A stretch of 64,000 nucleotides of DNA from Arenicola marina (lineage: Eukaryota; Annelida; Polychaeta; Arenicolidae). This document shows positions 44,336 through 58,300 of the stretch, in pieces. Location: contig OZ025263.1 in assembly GCA_964019135.1 (NCBI GenBank), positions 16,283,123 through 16,347,122 of the forward strand. The letters run 5' to 3'. Positions within the stretch are counted from its first letter, which is position 1. Every line of letters begins with the position of its first letter. The notes under the pieces were generated by a model. It was not told the DNA's origin. It searched no databases and was given only the letters and a program-made list of their open reading frames with translations. Made by a program: the position numbers and the translations under genes.

Positions 44336-47300
44336 TTATAATAATTCCCGGATCTCATCCGACCAGGGTTCCCACTGGTGTCCCGGCTTCGGGATCGCTG
44401 ACTTGTTTGGCGCAAAGATCAAAGCAGGCACGGCTGTGGCGTCATATCCGGCCAGTTTCTCCAGCATCTCTATCACAATGTCTGGCCGCTCCTCGGACAA
44501 GTCGCGTCTTTCCTCGGGGTCCTGGGAGATGTCGAACAGCCAGATGTTCTTTTTTGGGTCCTCCGAAATGGAACGAGTGATATTGACGTGTCCAGGGGGC
44601 GCCACCCAGTCATCATGCCCTAAAGCGAAAAATAGGTATGCTAGTTGAGCTGAATTGTCAGTTGGATTGGCTAGTGAATCATTATACATGGCTAGTAGCA
44701 TGGATAAGCAAATGGCCTTTACTTCAAATACAAACTGGTGTGGCATACGAGCTTGCATTTCATAGATTGTTTTTGTTATTTTATAAAAAAAAAGAGGTGA
44801 ACTATCCTCTTAATGAACATTGCACACCCCCACCCTGCCAGTCTCCACCTACTTATACCCAGAACCAGCGAGATTCACCCTTGGCATGATGACTGCTTAA
44901 TTGGCCCATGCTTGTCGAAAATATACCCATTCCCGAAACCCCTTAAATTGTCGTGTTTTGTCGAGGTTTTGTCTTGTTTTTGTCTTGTTTTTGTCTTGTT
45001 TTTGTCTTGTTTTGAATTGGAATCAAACTCCAACACCTGGATACCCCGCATACGGACCTGGGCGTCCAGTGAGAATTTTCCAGTTGTCCACTCTTAGCGC
45101 TGCCTGTTGCCGATTGTCAAAAGGACTGTCATCCAGTTTGACACCTCGGGTGCTGTCGATCGGATTAATGTGATGTAGGATCTCCCTCCGCTCTGCTTTG
45201 GCCTGCCCACTGCGAAAGAATCGATCGTACTAACGACAACTCAGTCAATACAATACTTTCCACCGTTTTCAATGCGACGTTCGACGTTCGGTGTATCACC
45301 ATGGCAACGACCTTGATCTATGCACGATGCACGTTAAAAGGTTGATGGTGGCAATGTCAGGAAGGTTGAACTAAAAAGGGTTGATGGTGGCAATGTCAGG
45401 AAGGTTGAACTAAAAAGGGTCGATGGTGGCAATGTCAGGAAGGTTGAACTAAAAAGGGTCGATGGTGGCAATGTCAGGAAGGTTGAACCAAAAAGGGTGG
45501 CGTTCAAATGTTCTCCTCAGTTGACTGGGCTTGTCACAATGTCAACTCATTAAAATAATGTCTTGCGCCCTAATATATATCTAGACATGTGTAAGCAAAA
45601 TAGTGACGAACACATATCAGTATGAAATCACTGCTATCGCAGTATTCGTTTTCTGGTAATTATTTATGCAAGGAGGAGATCATAAAACGATATGTAATAA
45701 AACTATATAATTAGTGCTATTAACAAAAGAGTGACGGACAATTAAGAGAACCGCTGAGATACAATCGCTCGTTATTCTTATAACTGGTAAAAAAACACCA
45801 CCAAGTTTTTCAGATGTCAGATGAAAGAAAATTACCAACGTATAGTATAATTCTGCCCTATGCGGAATCATGCCAGCCGCTTACCTCAACACATCCCAAA
45901 TGTCATAGCCATCGAGTCCCATTTCTGACGTGTTCCCTCCAGCCAGCCCAATGAGGGTAGGGAACCAGTCAGTCACGTGGATCATCTCATGATTGGTGAT
46001 GCCTCCCCGCGATAACAAGGAGCCGCTGACGAAACCTACTCCACGGATTCCGCCCTCGAAGAAGGTTCCTTTCTTCCCTCGCAGAGGGTAGTTGCTGCCT
46101 CCATACATAGGGCTTCCTCCATTGTCTGAGCAATCATCATGTATACATAAATCAAGATGATATAACCAAGATGATATATTTGGTGCGTTAAATTGGTACA
46201 TTGAGTTAATACGTATTTCAAATGAGTTCAACATTTTGCTACGCTGTTGGTCATTCCGATCCATGATCCCTTCCAGGGTGAAGCGTCATTCACTAGAACA
46301 TAGCGACATTTCCCTTCAACATCTGCCAGTGGAATCAATGGTCTGGTATGACCAGAGAACAATAACCAACAACAGCATTATGAGAGCCACACGGATAAAC
46401 AATTAACTCACCTGTGGAAAATATCAACAGCGTGTTATCCCACTGCCCATTGTCTTTCAGCGATTTCGTGATAGCTCCGACAGCTTCATCCAACGCTGTC
46501 ACCATTCCTGGTGCATGTATGCATAAACAGGCCGTTGATGTTGAGGAGAAACCGAATAAGAAAACAATTATTTGACAGCCTGAATGAGCCGCTTGGACGA
46601 ACCAAACACGCGTTATGGCGCATGCGCTAACAAAATTACAATATATGAGAACCCTGCCCCTCCACCCCCCCCCTTCTGTTTGGGAATCCTGAATCCACAT
46701 GGTATGTGTTAACCGGTAAGATGGAGAGTGTTCGTGTAGGAAATGTTTGAACAACGCAATGAAGATCCTCTTTTATCTCTTAGATTGTGCGTCTTTCCCA
46801 TGGTTCGTTTTTGTTTCGATTTGGGCAGCCGGCCAACACACGATTCAAAGAAGGGTTTTGCCCCTCGCTCTTCCCCTCAAAAAAACCAGCCGCGGGTTTG
46901 CATATATCAGGGTAGCTCCCCCATTGGTTACCTGCATACGTCCTCCGATCTGTATCCGCTATGTGATTATATGATTCCATGTATTTATCCGGTACTTGTA
47001 AAGGGGAATGGACGGCCTGGAAAGCCAGGTACATGAACAAGGGCTGAAAGGAAACGGTTTGGCGCTAGTGTTTGCGCTAACTGGAATGCGCTGCAGAACA
47101 ACTTAAACACGTTATATTCGTGTATAATTGAATGAATTGGCCACGACCCAATATGGACTCTTTGGCGGGTCTACAATATTATAGCTTAGGCAAGTCCCTA
47201 CCTGCTCCTGTGTGCTGCTAGCATGCTCTTCTATGACTTGAATTGAACGGTCTCTGAAGAGTTCGGTGGAATATTTCGTTTCATTCCATATGGGTTGCTC

Positions 47301-48827
47301 GTTGTAATGAAAGTCAACATTATCGCGAAGAGCATGAGTATAGTAGTCCTCAGCGGCACAGTAATAACCTGCAATAATAATTAGTATCTGCGGGCGAAAA
47401 ATTGGTTGTAACCGTCATTATTATAAAAATAAAATGGAATATCTTTCCTCGGTTTCCGTCTGCTCCGCTTTTAGTTTTTTATTCTAAGGTTTTCATTTTA
47501 AAAGCAAAACTAACGTTTGGCTATTATAAATCGATTTATATACGCCAGTATTTGGACATGGTAAACAAACCATAATGGCTGTCGAAGCCTCTGTGGGTAG
47601 GAAGGTAGTCTCTGGAGTGGAAGCCCAAGTGCCACTTCCCGACCATGTGAGTTGCGTATCCATTTTCCTTCAGCAGCTGGGGCAGAGTCGGAAACTTCAG
47701 AGGAAGGGCGGCTTTTGAAGTAGCACGAAAAGTGTTTTCCTGAAGCCCTGTGTGAATCTGCAATGTTTAATGAACCTGTTGTAACCATAGTAATCAGAAA
47801 GCGTCTCAGCTCTCCATTTTGGCGCAACATCACTCCAGCTGGTAACAGTTCGTATGAGTCGATTTAGTTTAAAACAGATGCAGTAATTTTGTAATAGCCT
47901 CACTATCTCGTCGTTGTGATTAAGAAATCTTAATATAATGTTAGCACTTTCTTGATTCAGAAAATCCACTTCTTTTGTGACTACGTATGTATTTTGAATT
48001 CGATAATCACTTGACAAATCTTCCACTTAGCGCTAAATTTAGTCGATTAAGTGGCGATTATGAATACGGCCCCTGGACCCCACTCCCCACCCAGAGGAGG
48101 ATCACTACGAGAGGGTCGCATATCCGAACTCACCCTGAGGAGGATCACGAGGATTTTCCAACATGGCGTCCAGGCCCCACAAAACGTTAAATATATACAA
48201 AGTAGTATTTCGATCTGCACAAATTCTGTAAATATTATTATGACAAAGATAATGAAACAAATAACACAACAAGCACCCGCTGATTTATTCCTATGGTACT
48301 GTTTAACGGTTGTCATGATTTGTGTAGTTCAACAATTCACGCGGATCGCGGATTTCGCGTTCATTTTGCCCTGATCCGCACGCGTACGAGCGGAAAGTAT
48401 AAGTCCGCGTGCTCGAAATGGCTGCGTCAATTACTCCGCTCGCATATCCGAACTCACCCAAAAGTACTGTTGAGAAAGGGACTTTTTTCGTGAGCACATC
48501 GTGGCCCTTGTTTACCTGGTATCTGCCTGTCATCAGCTGACCGCGTGTTGGTGCACATGTTTGTTGCACATAATAATTCTCCAGCTTTACCCCGGAATCC
48601 GCCAGGGCATCCAGATTGGGCGTCTTGACCTCTGACCCGTGGTAGCCTACGTCATTCCAGCCCAAATCGTCCGCCAGAATGAAGACGATATGTGGCTTTG
48701 GTAGCTTTACTTGACGACCAGGAAGTCGCAGGTTGACGACGGAAGCGCGGTGGAAACATACTAAACCAATGGCTGCCATAACAATGACGCTGAGCAATGA
48801 TAAAAGTACCCGGTATAATAATTTCAT
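44336..48827 (-). CDS. Arylsulfatase B-like sulfatase, 8 exons, 532 aa
   Basis: Exons in coding order: 48516-48827, 47544-47757, 47202-47368, 46932-47043, 46412-46507, 45885-46125, 45037-45209, 44336-44619 (1599 nt, phases consistent, TAA at 44336-44338). The enzyme hydrolyses sulfate esters, probably of N-acetylgalactosamine-4-sulfate glycans, in lysosome or secretory space. The N-terminus has a hydrophobic signal or anchor (residues ~3-24). Catalytic set: D53-D54 in [12 protein letters not shown]91 in [14 protein letters not shown], the Cys converted to formylglycine; K145 and H147 in [10 protein letters not shown]243 in [10 protein letters not shown]301-N302 in DNGG; K319 in [11 protein letters not shown]. 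Cys91, K145 and H147 fall at the same numbers as I recall for human ARSB. The motif has Thr where mammals have Ser (CxPSR). The total length matches ARSB (533). Inactivity is not suggested by any missing residue. The substrate is inferred; ARSI/ARSJ-like enzymes are the alternative. Confidence 0.95.
44620..45036 (-). other. Last intron of the sulfatase gene
   Basis: 417 bp between the last two coding exons. Contains a small TTTTGTCTTGTTTTTGTC repeat near 44970-45010. No coding signal. Confidence 0.7.
45340..45495. repeat. 39-bp repeat, 4 copies
   Basis: Four nearly identical units of GGTTGATGGTGGCAATGTCA followed by GGAAGGTTGAACTAAAAAG inside sulfatase intron 6 (45210-45884). The very low divergence suggests recent expansion, hence likely length polymorphism. 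Confidence 0.9.
47758..48515 (-). other. First intron of the sulfatase gene
   Basis: Donor GTAAAC after codon 104 and acceptor ACATTGCAG at 47758. A short direct repeat with CGCATATCCGAACTCACCC occurs near 48117 and 48441. No exon is seen in it. Confidence 0.6.
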
Positions 48828-51771
48828 CCTTCTAAATCGTCCCCAAATTCAGTAACATTGAAAACTTACTGATCGTCCCATCTCCGAGCAGGTGTGCGTA
48901 GGTGTGACTTGACTGCCCTAGCCACGTACCCTTGTTCCCATATATATTACTGTATAACGATCGATTGCAACCTGTGCCCTTTGATGCGTATACTAAAACG
49001 CATTAGTCTGATTAATGTCCCGATGGTATGGACTCGCTGTTATAAACTTATGAACGCTAAAGGTTACACCGTTTCTGGGCTTCAATATAGCTGTAAAAAG
49101 TTGAAACTGTATGAACATGTTTTGCGCTAAAGGTTACACCGTTTCTGGGCTTCAATATAGCTGTAAAAAGTTTAAACTGTATATAATCTACATCTTATTA
49201 ACCGGTTTATTACCCGGTTGTAGACACAGGAGGCTGACAAATGACGTAGTGTTCTTATATTCAATGATGTTCAATGAGTGTGAAGCCACACAAAAGCTAT
49301 TAACAATTTACCCAGGTAGCACACCATTCTGCGGCCACATAGCGCAAAACTCAAATAGGAAGTTTTAACTATCAGAAATATTTTTCGTACGCGACAATTG
49401 AACATGCATCTCATCAAAGATATATTCGCAGTTTTGGCATCAAACATGCCACCGTTTAGCATTTACAGAGTTACTGGTGCCCTACCGGACGAATTCATTC
49501 GATTTTTATTACAAAGGTGTGAAGCGCGAGTTATCATTTTTAATTCATCGTGATCTGGGAATAAAGAAATATATTATTCGTGATCTGGGAACACGACTCC
49601 CCCTTGCCCCCCCTCCCCTCTCCCCCTCTGCTGGCAGATTGGGGGTAGCTAGACTGTGGTTTAAGCGGAACGCCCTCACGTGAAATAAAGGTCATTAAAT
49701 TTAATATCCTCGAGGTTACATACACGACAGTTATGATCAAATAAAACATCTGCAACTGCTTCGTATTACAACAATCATGTTAGACGCTTTACACACGGGT
49801 GTGGCCTGGTTGCGTGTTGGGCTCTCGATCATAGGCCGAGTCTCCCGGTGTGTGCGATACGACATACAGACTATATATGGGTCGTAATACGCTAAAGGCG
49901 TTACATTTTGGGGTATGGTCAGTTCAAGTCGAACAAAACTTATTTGAAAGAACGGGGAGTACAAATCATGTTGTGCATCGTAAAGAGTATAAATCAAAGA
50001 TATAGTATGGATAATTTCACATTTATAAGGTAAAGTAATATTTAAAATAAGCAAGTTGAATACGAAAATGTAGTAATTTGAGAGAGCCCATCTTTGACAT
50101 AGGTAATCGGATGAAGATTGTTATATAAGTTGGAAGTCAATTACAGAAACAATTGTAAACTCTCGAAGAACATATCTGGAACTTTTAAATTAAATAAACA
50201 TAATGTTAATTAAGCATTTCTTACAAATAAATAAAACGTCTCGCTTTCAATGGTATCGGACGAACGCTGTCTGTTCTTTGGGTAGCCAATTTTGCCTTTT
50301 TTCTCTTTAGCTACAGTTTTGGCGAATGATCTATCAGATGGCACACCTTGGTTGCTCCAAGCCTTAGTTTATAGTTTATGCCGTATAACGCTACTTTACA
50401 CTTGTTTCTTCAATAATAAATGAGCGACAAAAAATGGCATAGCAATATCTGTCCAAATGAAAGGTCCGACACCAACGTGGTATATTTACTGCAGCATGCC
50501 ATAAAGCGCATAGGAAAGAATACCATTGGATTCGTCATTGCCTGTCACATGTTTGTAAGCGCGGGAAAATCCTCTTGGAAGCAGGAACAAATTACCACAC
50601 CACGGACAAGGCTGTCTGTCCTGGCATGTTACGTCCGACATTATGTTACGTTCGACCCCTTAGCTGCTTAAGGCTAGCATAGTGATACCGAAATGTGTCA
50701 ATGTTAGCATTTTCTATAGGAGAGCCATGTAACATAAGCCTACGCACAATCTCGTGATAAACATGGATGATATTCAGCAAATGGGTGATAATGTGTTATA
50801 CCGGACCGACAGATGAGTGTCGCCCGTAACATATGACCGACAGACGGGTGTTTAACGTATGACTGAGACAGGCATTTCAGGTGTCGCCCGTAACATATGA
50901 GGCAGACCGACAAGTGTTGGACGTAACATTGAGACAGACATATCAGATAAGACGACAGTTTTCATCTTGGATCCTATTCTCTATGATATTGACTCAAATA
51001 TGTCCTTAGAAACTATCCTAGTACGGAAAAAGACCTACTAGGGTCTATATCTTGTCATTCTAAGTTCTAATAACTTACATAAAACACCATCAGCTAGCAA
51101 AGTCCATTAGCAGCCAAACAACTCAATGTATATGCTTGTATCTTTCTATAATTGCATCTTGACGAAAGCAATATACTATGGTCAATACCGGAGTTCTGTC
51201 TAGTATTTACCCAAAACTTCGTTCGTCCAACACTTTCAACAAACTTTTCAATTTGTCTCACTAAATATTCAGTGATCCAAAGTTGTTTAGTACTTTCGGA
51301 AATTGTCTTCACCTTAGCGTATTATCACCCATATATATGAGCCGGATTTACGTCATTAATTACCTTCATACGTTATCGATTTGTACGGTATGTGAATCTG
51401 GCTTCACGCATTGATCTGCATGGAGCTCATGTAAAAACAATGCCATACCGTTGAACACCGTTGATATGTATGGATTTGCTCGTTTTATATAGGCATCAGT
51501 CAAGTGCCGGAGGCTCATTTTTGTGTCATGTGCAAGGAGGGGAGGGGGGGGGGGGCATTGGCCAAGGGGCAGGTGAAGTCAAGTCAATAATCGTTTATTG
51601 ACTTGGCAGGATGTTGCAATGGGCATATACAGTCCGCACTATGGCATGTTTTTCGAATGGAGACATTTGATAGAGACCGAAACATCTGGCTTCAGCAATG
51701 TACCTCTAACATTTTAGATCGCAGTTACAGTTTAAGGTAATATATATATATTATTGCCGACAAGTCTGTGC
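48828..51771. other. Region upstream of the sulfatase gene
   Basis: Should contain the sulfatase promoter, but no TATA box or CpG block stands out. A 70-bp direct duplication lies at 49055-49190. The repeated phrase CGTAACATATGA with GACCGACAG around 50800-50930 forms a loose tandem. No coding exon is recognised. Confidence 0.5.
49055..49190. repeat. 70-bp tandem duplication
   Basis: CGCTAAAGGTTACACCGTTT ... GCTGTAAAAAGTT(G/T)AAACTG occurs twice, 70 bp apart, with almost no divergence, implying a recent event. Confidence 0.85.
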
Positions 51772-51936
51772 CTGCTCCTGCCCGCTGCTAGCATCCTCTT
51801 CCGTGAACTAGGGTTGAAGCGGTCCATCAAGAGGTCCGTGGAGTATCCCGTTTCTTTTCGTTGTAGTAGTAGCACTCATTGCTTTTGTGAACAACATGGC
51901 TTTAGTACTCAGGGACACAATAATAATCATTAGCAC
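51772..51936 (-). pseudogene. Decayed sulfatase exon-3 copy
   Basis: The - strand segment aligns along its length with exon 3 of the intact sulfatase gene (47202-47368), from GATTATTATTGTGT (intact gene TTATTACTGTGC) to GAGGATGCTAGCAGCGGGC followed by AGGAGCAG. The frame is interrupted by several stops and the donor GT has become GC. Flanking intron sequence (GCAGGTGCTAATGATTATTA) is also recognisable. No neighbouring exons 2 or 4 are seen, so it is an isolated relic of a tandem sulfatase copy. Confidence 0.75.
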
Positions 51937-52559
51937 CTGCGGCTGAAGAAGGTACTTGAATGAGGGTTTTGTAGTCATCTATATAAAACAGATATACACA
52001 AGTTTGGTTTTCTCTTCAATCCGTTTCCACTATGTCAACCACTCGAGATATCTGACATACATGTCCACGGCTTGATCCCTTTTCCTTGCCTGTCTTATGT
52101 TTTGCAATATCTACGTTTGACCAGCGAAACTACGCCAAAATAGGCCCATGGAGAACCAGACGCATCATGCCTTGAAACCTAACAAAAAATTGTATGAATG
52201 GTTCTATGGCCGTCAGTGCTACAGACCATGCATTTTGGGCTAGAGAAACTGGATCCATGACTGAGAAATCGAACTTTTCATCTATTTAAAAAACGAAACT
52301 AAATTACAATACGAATTTTACGATTATTATTATCATAATTACGATACAAACTTTCGCATCTCTGCTGTGCCGTGAGTTTTTACGATGATAGTATTGCAGC
52401 CGTTCAGCACCTATAACGTTGATGTCAATTATATTATGTCGCTGATGAATGTGTTGTGCAGCACATACCGCTAACCTGATCGATAGTAATCGATAACAAT
52501 CGATAACAAAATATTTGCACGACCTATCAACATCTCTGTTTCAGTTCGTCGTGGGAATA

Positions 52560-53545
52560 GATTGGTTGGTTGGAAAAATGGTTGACTGAGACAGGGAAGC
52601 GGCCCGGATGTTGACCCGGAACCTAGACCTTGGTTTGAACCGGAAGTTATCCAGCCCTGGCCGCCATAACGGGCCCCGAGCCTAAAGATTGTCAGACATA
52701 ATGTTCGCGTTAGACCTGGTTAGGGGCTAAATGTTAGGTACCAATCTAATAGTAGTCCTGGGACATAGAAAAGCAAATTTAATACTTAAATCGTATCTTA
52801 TATTTTATCATTAGGAACATTTAAAACAAATTTTCGGCCACAATACTTGCTCGAATTGCATATGGTATGCACAATGACAATGGCAATTTTGTGGGATCGT
52901 TATCCGTACAATTTCTGGTTCAACGCAATTCAATTAAATATCATTTATTTGAGCAAGATCGAATGCGTACAAACGTAAAATACAAGAAAAAAACGTGATA
53001 ACTTAACCAATGCTTACTCCGGAGACTCCCATTAAGACCAGGAAGGTCGGTAGCATAGGACAAAAAAAAAAAAAAAAAATTGTACCCTTTGCCTATTTAC
53101 CGCGATCCGTTATAGCAGTCTGGGAATTCCTCGATAAATTCCCAGTTCACGACTACTGAAAATTCCTTGATCACGACCGTCGGTTAATACCCCATTCCCA
53201 GTTCACGAAGAATTATTACCCTATTCCCGAGGAACGGAAATACTCCTTGTCCCCCCCTCCCCCCGCCACCTATTGCCTGACGGTTGGCTTCGAGCCAGCC
53301 TAGGATGGAGCGACGCCTGGAGACATTACAGAAATGTCCATCTCATTTTAATTTTGGTTCGAATTGACTACGTAAGGGGGGTCACGTACTTCGAGTATCC
53401 TTGTTGCGTTTGAGCAAAAACCACACTACCTGGCAAAATGGCTGGTCCTGAGAAAGGGAAGAGCCCCCGGATGTTGACCCGGAACCTGGACCTGGGTTTG
53501 ACCCGGAAGTTATCCAACCTTGGCCATCATAACGGGCCCCGAGCC
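52560..53545. repeat. Pair of about 100-bp dispersed repeats
   Basis: GGATGTTGACCCGGAACCT, then GAAGTTATCCA and CATAACGGGCCCCGAGCC, occur at about 52580-52683 and again at about 53445-53543, in the same orientation, roughly 0.87 kb apart. Between them lies a LINE-tail fragment and an A-homopolymer at ~53063. The element type is unknown. Confidence 0.65.
52925..53050 (-). mobile_element. LINE 3'-end fragment
   Basis: CGCAATTCAATTAAATATCA then TTTATTTGAGCAAGAT ... GGAGACTCCCATTAAGACCA parallels the 3' end of the LINE at 59525 (AATTGCGTTTATTCAACC ... GGAGACCCCGCTAAGACCCA). Only the 3' UTR end is present; orientation follows the 59.5-kb copy. Confidence 0.5.
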
Positions 53546-53549
53546 CACG

Positions 53550-55340
53550 TAGGCCACGGGGGCATTATGATCCGTTAGCAAGCGCCAGTGGGCTCTTTGA
53601 CCATTGCGACTATTTGCTGCCTCATGCATTACATTTTGACATAATAGCCACTATTGCCTATATACAACATACATTTCAACTGGTTATTACAGTTTAGTAT
53701 CCAACAAACACACAAAATGAAGCTATAAACTTTCCTTTTAAGGAAGTAGCCAACCAGGCCTCTAACGCTGCTTTGCCGATTTATATAATACCCAAGCGTC
53801 CATCCTCCGAATTACAGAATTTTCCGTCCTGTCTGTAGCTCACTATAAAATTTAGAAGTGACCACCAGCCATGATTTCGCCGCTTAATCAGGTTGCAGCC
53901 CTTTTTGGAGGTGTCCGCGATCAACCAATCAGAAAGCGATACTCTAAATATATTCAAACCGTGGTATTCAAACCACGCCTACTGTGTGAGCAAAACAAGA
54001 GGGCGTGATAATCTCTAATATAAATAGCTGCGATTCTAACTCCAATCATCGCTTTATTACGGAGACAATCGTCGCAAGACGTATATCAATTTGTTTGGGT
54101 GCTATTTTCCATGAAACACTAAGATCATGGTCTACTGCGCGGCTTGGAATCACAAGTTATATATCAATAAGTTACGAACGTTTTGACGGTTCTATATATG
54201 TTGTTAGGCCCCCGGTTCGACATACCTGGTTGCTTCCAACAAGGCCCGTGTCACTCTAGTGCACTCAGATTCGCATTGAAAACACAGCTGTTTACCGGCC
54301 CATATCATAGCTGTGCAATCTATATTCCTGAATTAGATTTTTAATATCTCTAGACGAAATAGAGGCCAGAAATAACATTATTTTCACACTGAAGAACATC
54401 AACAAATCGGGAATATGACCGCTTTCCTGTTATGCACAGCGTAGTGAAAGTCATTACATTCGCAGTTTGGCATTTATATCAGCTAGTCAAACTTGAATCT
54501 GAATTTATTATTATTATTATTATTTGATATTTGTCTGTGCAAAGTGCGTTCTTCTTTTGTTATGATAAACTGTTGAAAATTATGCAGCTACAAGTCCGTA
54601 CTCGCTTTTTACGTGCTATGCAGCGTAGAGTTACCCGAAACACGCGCCTGCCAGAATTTCCCCCGGGAACGGTTGAATTCATTGTTTGGATCCAGTTGTC
54701 TGCATGAAAAAATCACCGAGATGTGCCCATATTCAAGAGACAGAAGGGGGCCTACATGGCGTGCATATTTGCACCCCGCTTTCAAATGTTGAATATGTGC
54801 TAATGGAGATTCCTACTTATTTACTACACCATTATTCCTTAATCATCTGTTACATTGCATTTTTCAATGCAGTTATTGCCATCATTATTTCTGGTGAATG
54901 TTATTATTATTATTATAATATTAATTCTTATTTTTACTGGCTATTATTATAATTATCATATTAATTATTATTACTACTGGTTATTATAATAATAATAATA
55001 TTAGTTTTAATTATTATTATTATCATTGCAATGTCTGTCAATAGAAATGAGTCTTTCGCTTGGCCGCAAATGTCTCCCAAGATGACGACTATGCAGCACC
55101 AACAGACACCGGATGTGACGTCACGTGCTTGCGGAACAACGTTGTCGACTATCTGCACAAGGTAGAAATGATGTTTGGGGTTTGTTTTGAGAGAGAGAAT
55201 GAGAACATCATAATCATTGCGCGATGGAAATTACAAACAACGACCAAGATATCGTCTTATTTCGCCTCTGTATAACAAGGCTAAACTAATGACAGGTTAG
55301 CTAAGCGATCCATTTCCATGGATTACTGTAGTGAATGACA
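53550..55340. other. No gene seen
   Basis: AT-rich, with an ATT-type microsatellite stretch at about 54895-55025 (ATTATTATTATTATAATATT). Short open frames match nothing known. Confidence 0.5.
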
Positions 55341-55344
55341 GGCA

Positions 55345-58300
55345 GGAGTAATACGGTCTTTGGTTGTTGGTCGTGGTTTATTTGGTCTTAAAGGCCTTAA
55401 GGCCCAACTGACACAACATCTAATCATACAAACAGTTTGTATATTGCGCAGTATTTTGAAGAACATACGATTAGTTGGTGGGACAGAAACGATTTTATAC
55501 ACATATCCAAATTCCTCAGGGTCATTACATCAGTATGACACATTAGGGTCCGAAAAAGAACAAAGGTTGGGGGGTTCCAAAACGTAGCATCAATATATTT
55601 TTTACGAATATCCGCGAACTTGGTACAACACAACACAACATGAAATTCATCCTCAATAACGATAAAACCGATTCCCAGACAGTGGGTACAAAATCTATCT
55701 TCTAATATAGTGCCATGGCGACCCCCCTACTCGACAGAAAGTTTATGTGCAGAACACCGGAATCGACAAAGCGCCTTTCGTACCTGAACAATATTAACTC
55801 TTCATAAATATGATTCAAGTTGAAGGCTATCTTTAGGGTACAGGTACAGTACATGCTTAAGCAACTCTGGTTTCGCGCCTGAATAGATCACTCGGTCTCC
55901 GTGTCCTGGTCTAGTTTTACAGCAAAATCGGTCAAGAAACTACCTTCAATGCCTGTTGTTTGATTTTGCCATGTGTCATTGAAATTATATTTATTTAACA
56001 ATTCTCTTATTGAGGCAACCCAAGTTATTCTCTTGTGTTCACCTAGTAGCGTTAACATAACATAACAACAATTGGCAACTATCATCACTCATTCCTAATA
56101 ACCTAATAACCAGTATTTAATCTAATCTTAAATCTGAGGCAGCTGCATCACGACGTGTGATCAAGAAGCCCCAAGAATTGCAAGCTTACAAAATCTAGCT
56201 TGAACTTTCTCGATTACCTTATACTCTTTAAACTCCCATATTTCAGAACCGTATGTTAATATTGGAGCGATTATTCTCTCGAATAAAGTAAAGGCTATAT
56301 CTACAGGGAGAACATGTAGATGCTAGACAGCGCTCTGTTGGCTTGTGCAGCTAACGTTGCTACAGCTTTGGACCAACTAAATGTACCTGTAAAGACAATA
56401 TCTCAATATTTATAGGATGAAAAAACAGCTATGTTCTTACCTTTAAAGAACCACTTTTCGTTGACCATAGCAATACCACCTCTTCTGAAGTCTAGTACTC
56501 TGGTTTTATCCACATCACTTTTAATGCCTACTTGTCATTGATAAAAATTCCAGGACAGTGTGCATATTTGAGCATCGTCACATATTTCTTTTTTTTCATA
56601 GTCATCCAAAATAACTTGTTAATCTATCTCGAGTTTTAACGCAAGCTTTCAAATTGCCATATATAGACCGAATTACATTTATTACATTTCAGGCGTATAC
56701 CTTTACTAATTAAGCTATACCATAAGGAACTATGTGGAATACTGTCAAAGGCATTCAAAAAGTCGACAAAGGCAACAGAACATATCCCCTTTCCTCGAGA
56801 TAAATATTTCTGAACAATCGATTGAAGAACAAATGTCTGGCCGGTGGTAGAATAGCCCTACCTATAACCTGCCTGTTCCTCTGAACGCAGGCCATTTCGA
56901 TCAACCCATTCGGTTTGCCTATTATTTAGTAGTTTAGTGAACAGCTTGCTAAATGACGATAAGAGCGATGTATACCTCTGTAGTTATTAATGCCAGTCAT
57001 TGAACCTTTATTATAAGGAGGGAGAATTAGAGCTTGGCACCAGTTTTCTGGAAATGTACCATTCTGCAATATCAATTTAAAAAGACGAACTATGTTAGGT
57101 GTCAACTGATACGCTACTGCTTTAAACATTTCATTGGGTAAACCGTCATACCGCGCGGCCTTACCATTTGGTAGTTCCTGTATACACCGGAGCACTTCAC
57201 ACGCATTGAAGGGTCTATTTAGATTATCCATACATATCCATGCCCTCTTGACAAGTGATACAGCTTTCATCATGGCTGGACAGAAAGGTTTTCATTTCTG
57301 TCAGGAACTCCACGTTATTGTGACCAATAGAGTCATTTAATAAGGTTTGGCAATACACTTTCCAACTCTCAGCCGGAACACCGCAGCGGTTCTCCTACCT
57401 ACCCTGAAGGTTTTTAATACATTTCCAAACAGCACTGCAATCTGTACTGGTAACGATAAGTTGTTGCTATAGTGGGCGCGCAAACTGCTGTTTCCTTGCT
57501 CTGCAGACATTTTTAAAACCCCGCCGGGCAGTTCTATATGTGGTAACAGCCTCCAGTGAGTCTGCTCGGCGCATCAAGCCGAGTGCGTCTCGTTTGCTAC
57601 ACTTGGCGCCCCTACAGCCTCTATCCCACCATTTTGGCTGTAAACATGCGCTACTGACACTGGGGACGCTCTCTGGCGCTTACTGCTACCACTACGATGA
57701 AGAATATCTAATATTAAATTTACTAAATTGTCCGCATTTCCAGATTCATAATTTTCGTTGAAGCTATCTATAAATACATTGGTCATACCCTCGTTTATTC
57801 CACGATTAAAATCATCATGCAAATTTGCTCGCCAGCGATACGCTAAGTTAGGCGAAGGCACTGCGTTTGATTGTATAGACTGGTATTGAAATTCAGACTC
57901 GCACACTACTCGCTTCATTACACACGTGACTGGTAAGTGATTCGTTCCGAGAAAGAATTGATTAACCTCGAAGGTGATAACAGAGTCAAACAAGTCACTT
58001 GTTGTTAGAATGTAGTAAACTAGTATGCTACAACCGTTCTCCGTTATGGTTGTAAACTCCCCGTGTATGTCCCCTTCACATCTACCATTCATCATATGAA
58101 TATCAAGAGATACACAGGTGCAACAATGACTTACCAAAGTTGTTCATTACTCTGTCTTTTGATGTCCGTGGAAGTTTAAAATTATCGCTTTGGTACCAGT
58201 CCATACTGGGTATATGTTTTACATCATCGTCAATGTAATCACTCCCTGTACCTACGCGTTCTCCGTTATGTTTGTAAACTCCCCCTGAACGTCCCATTCA

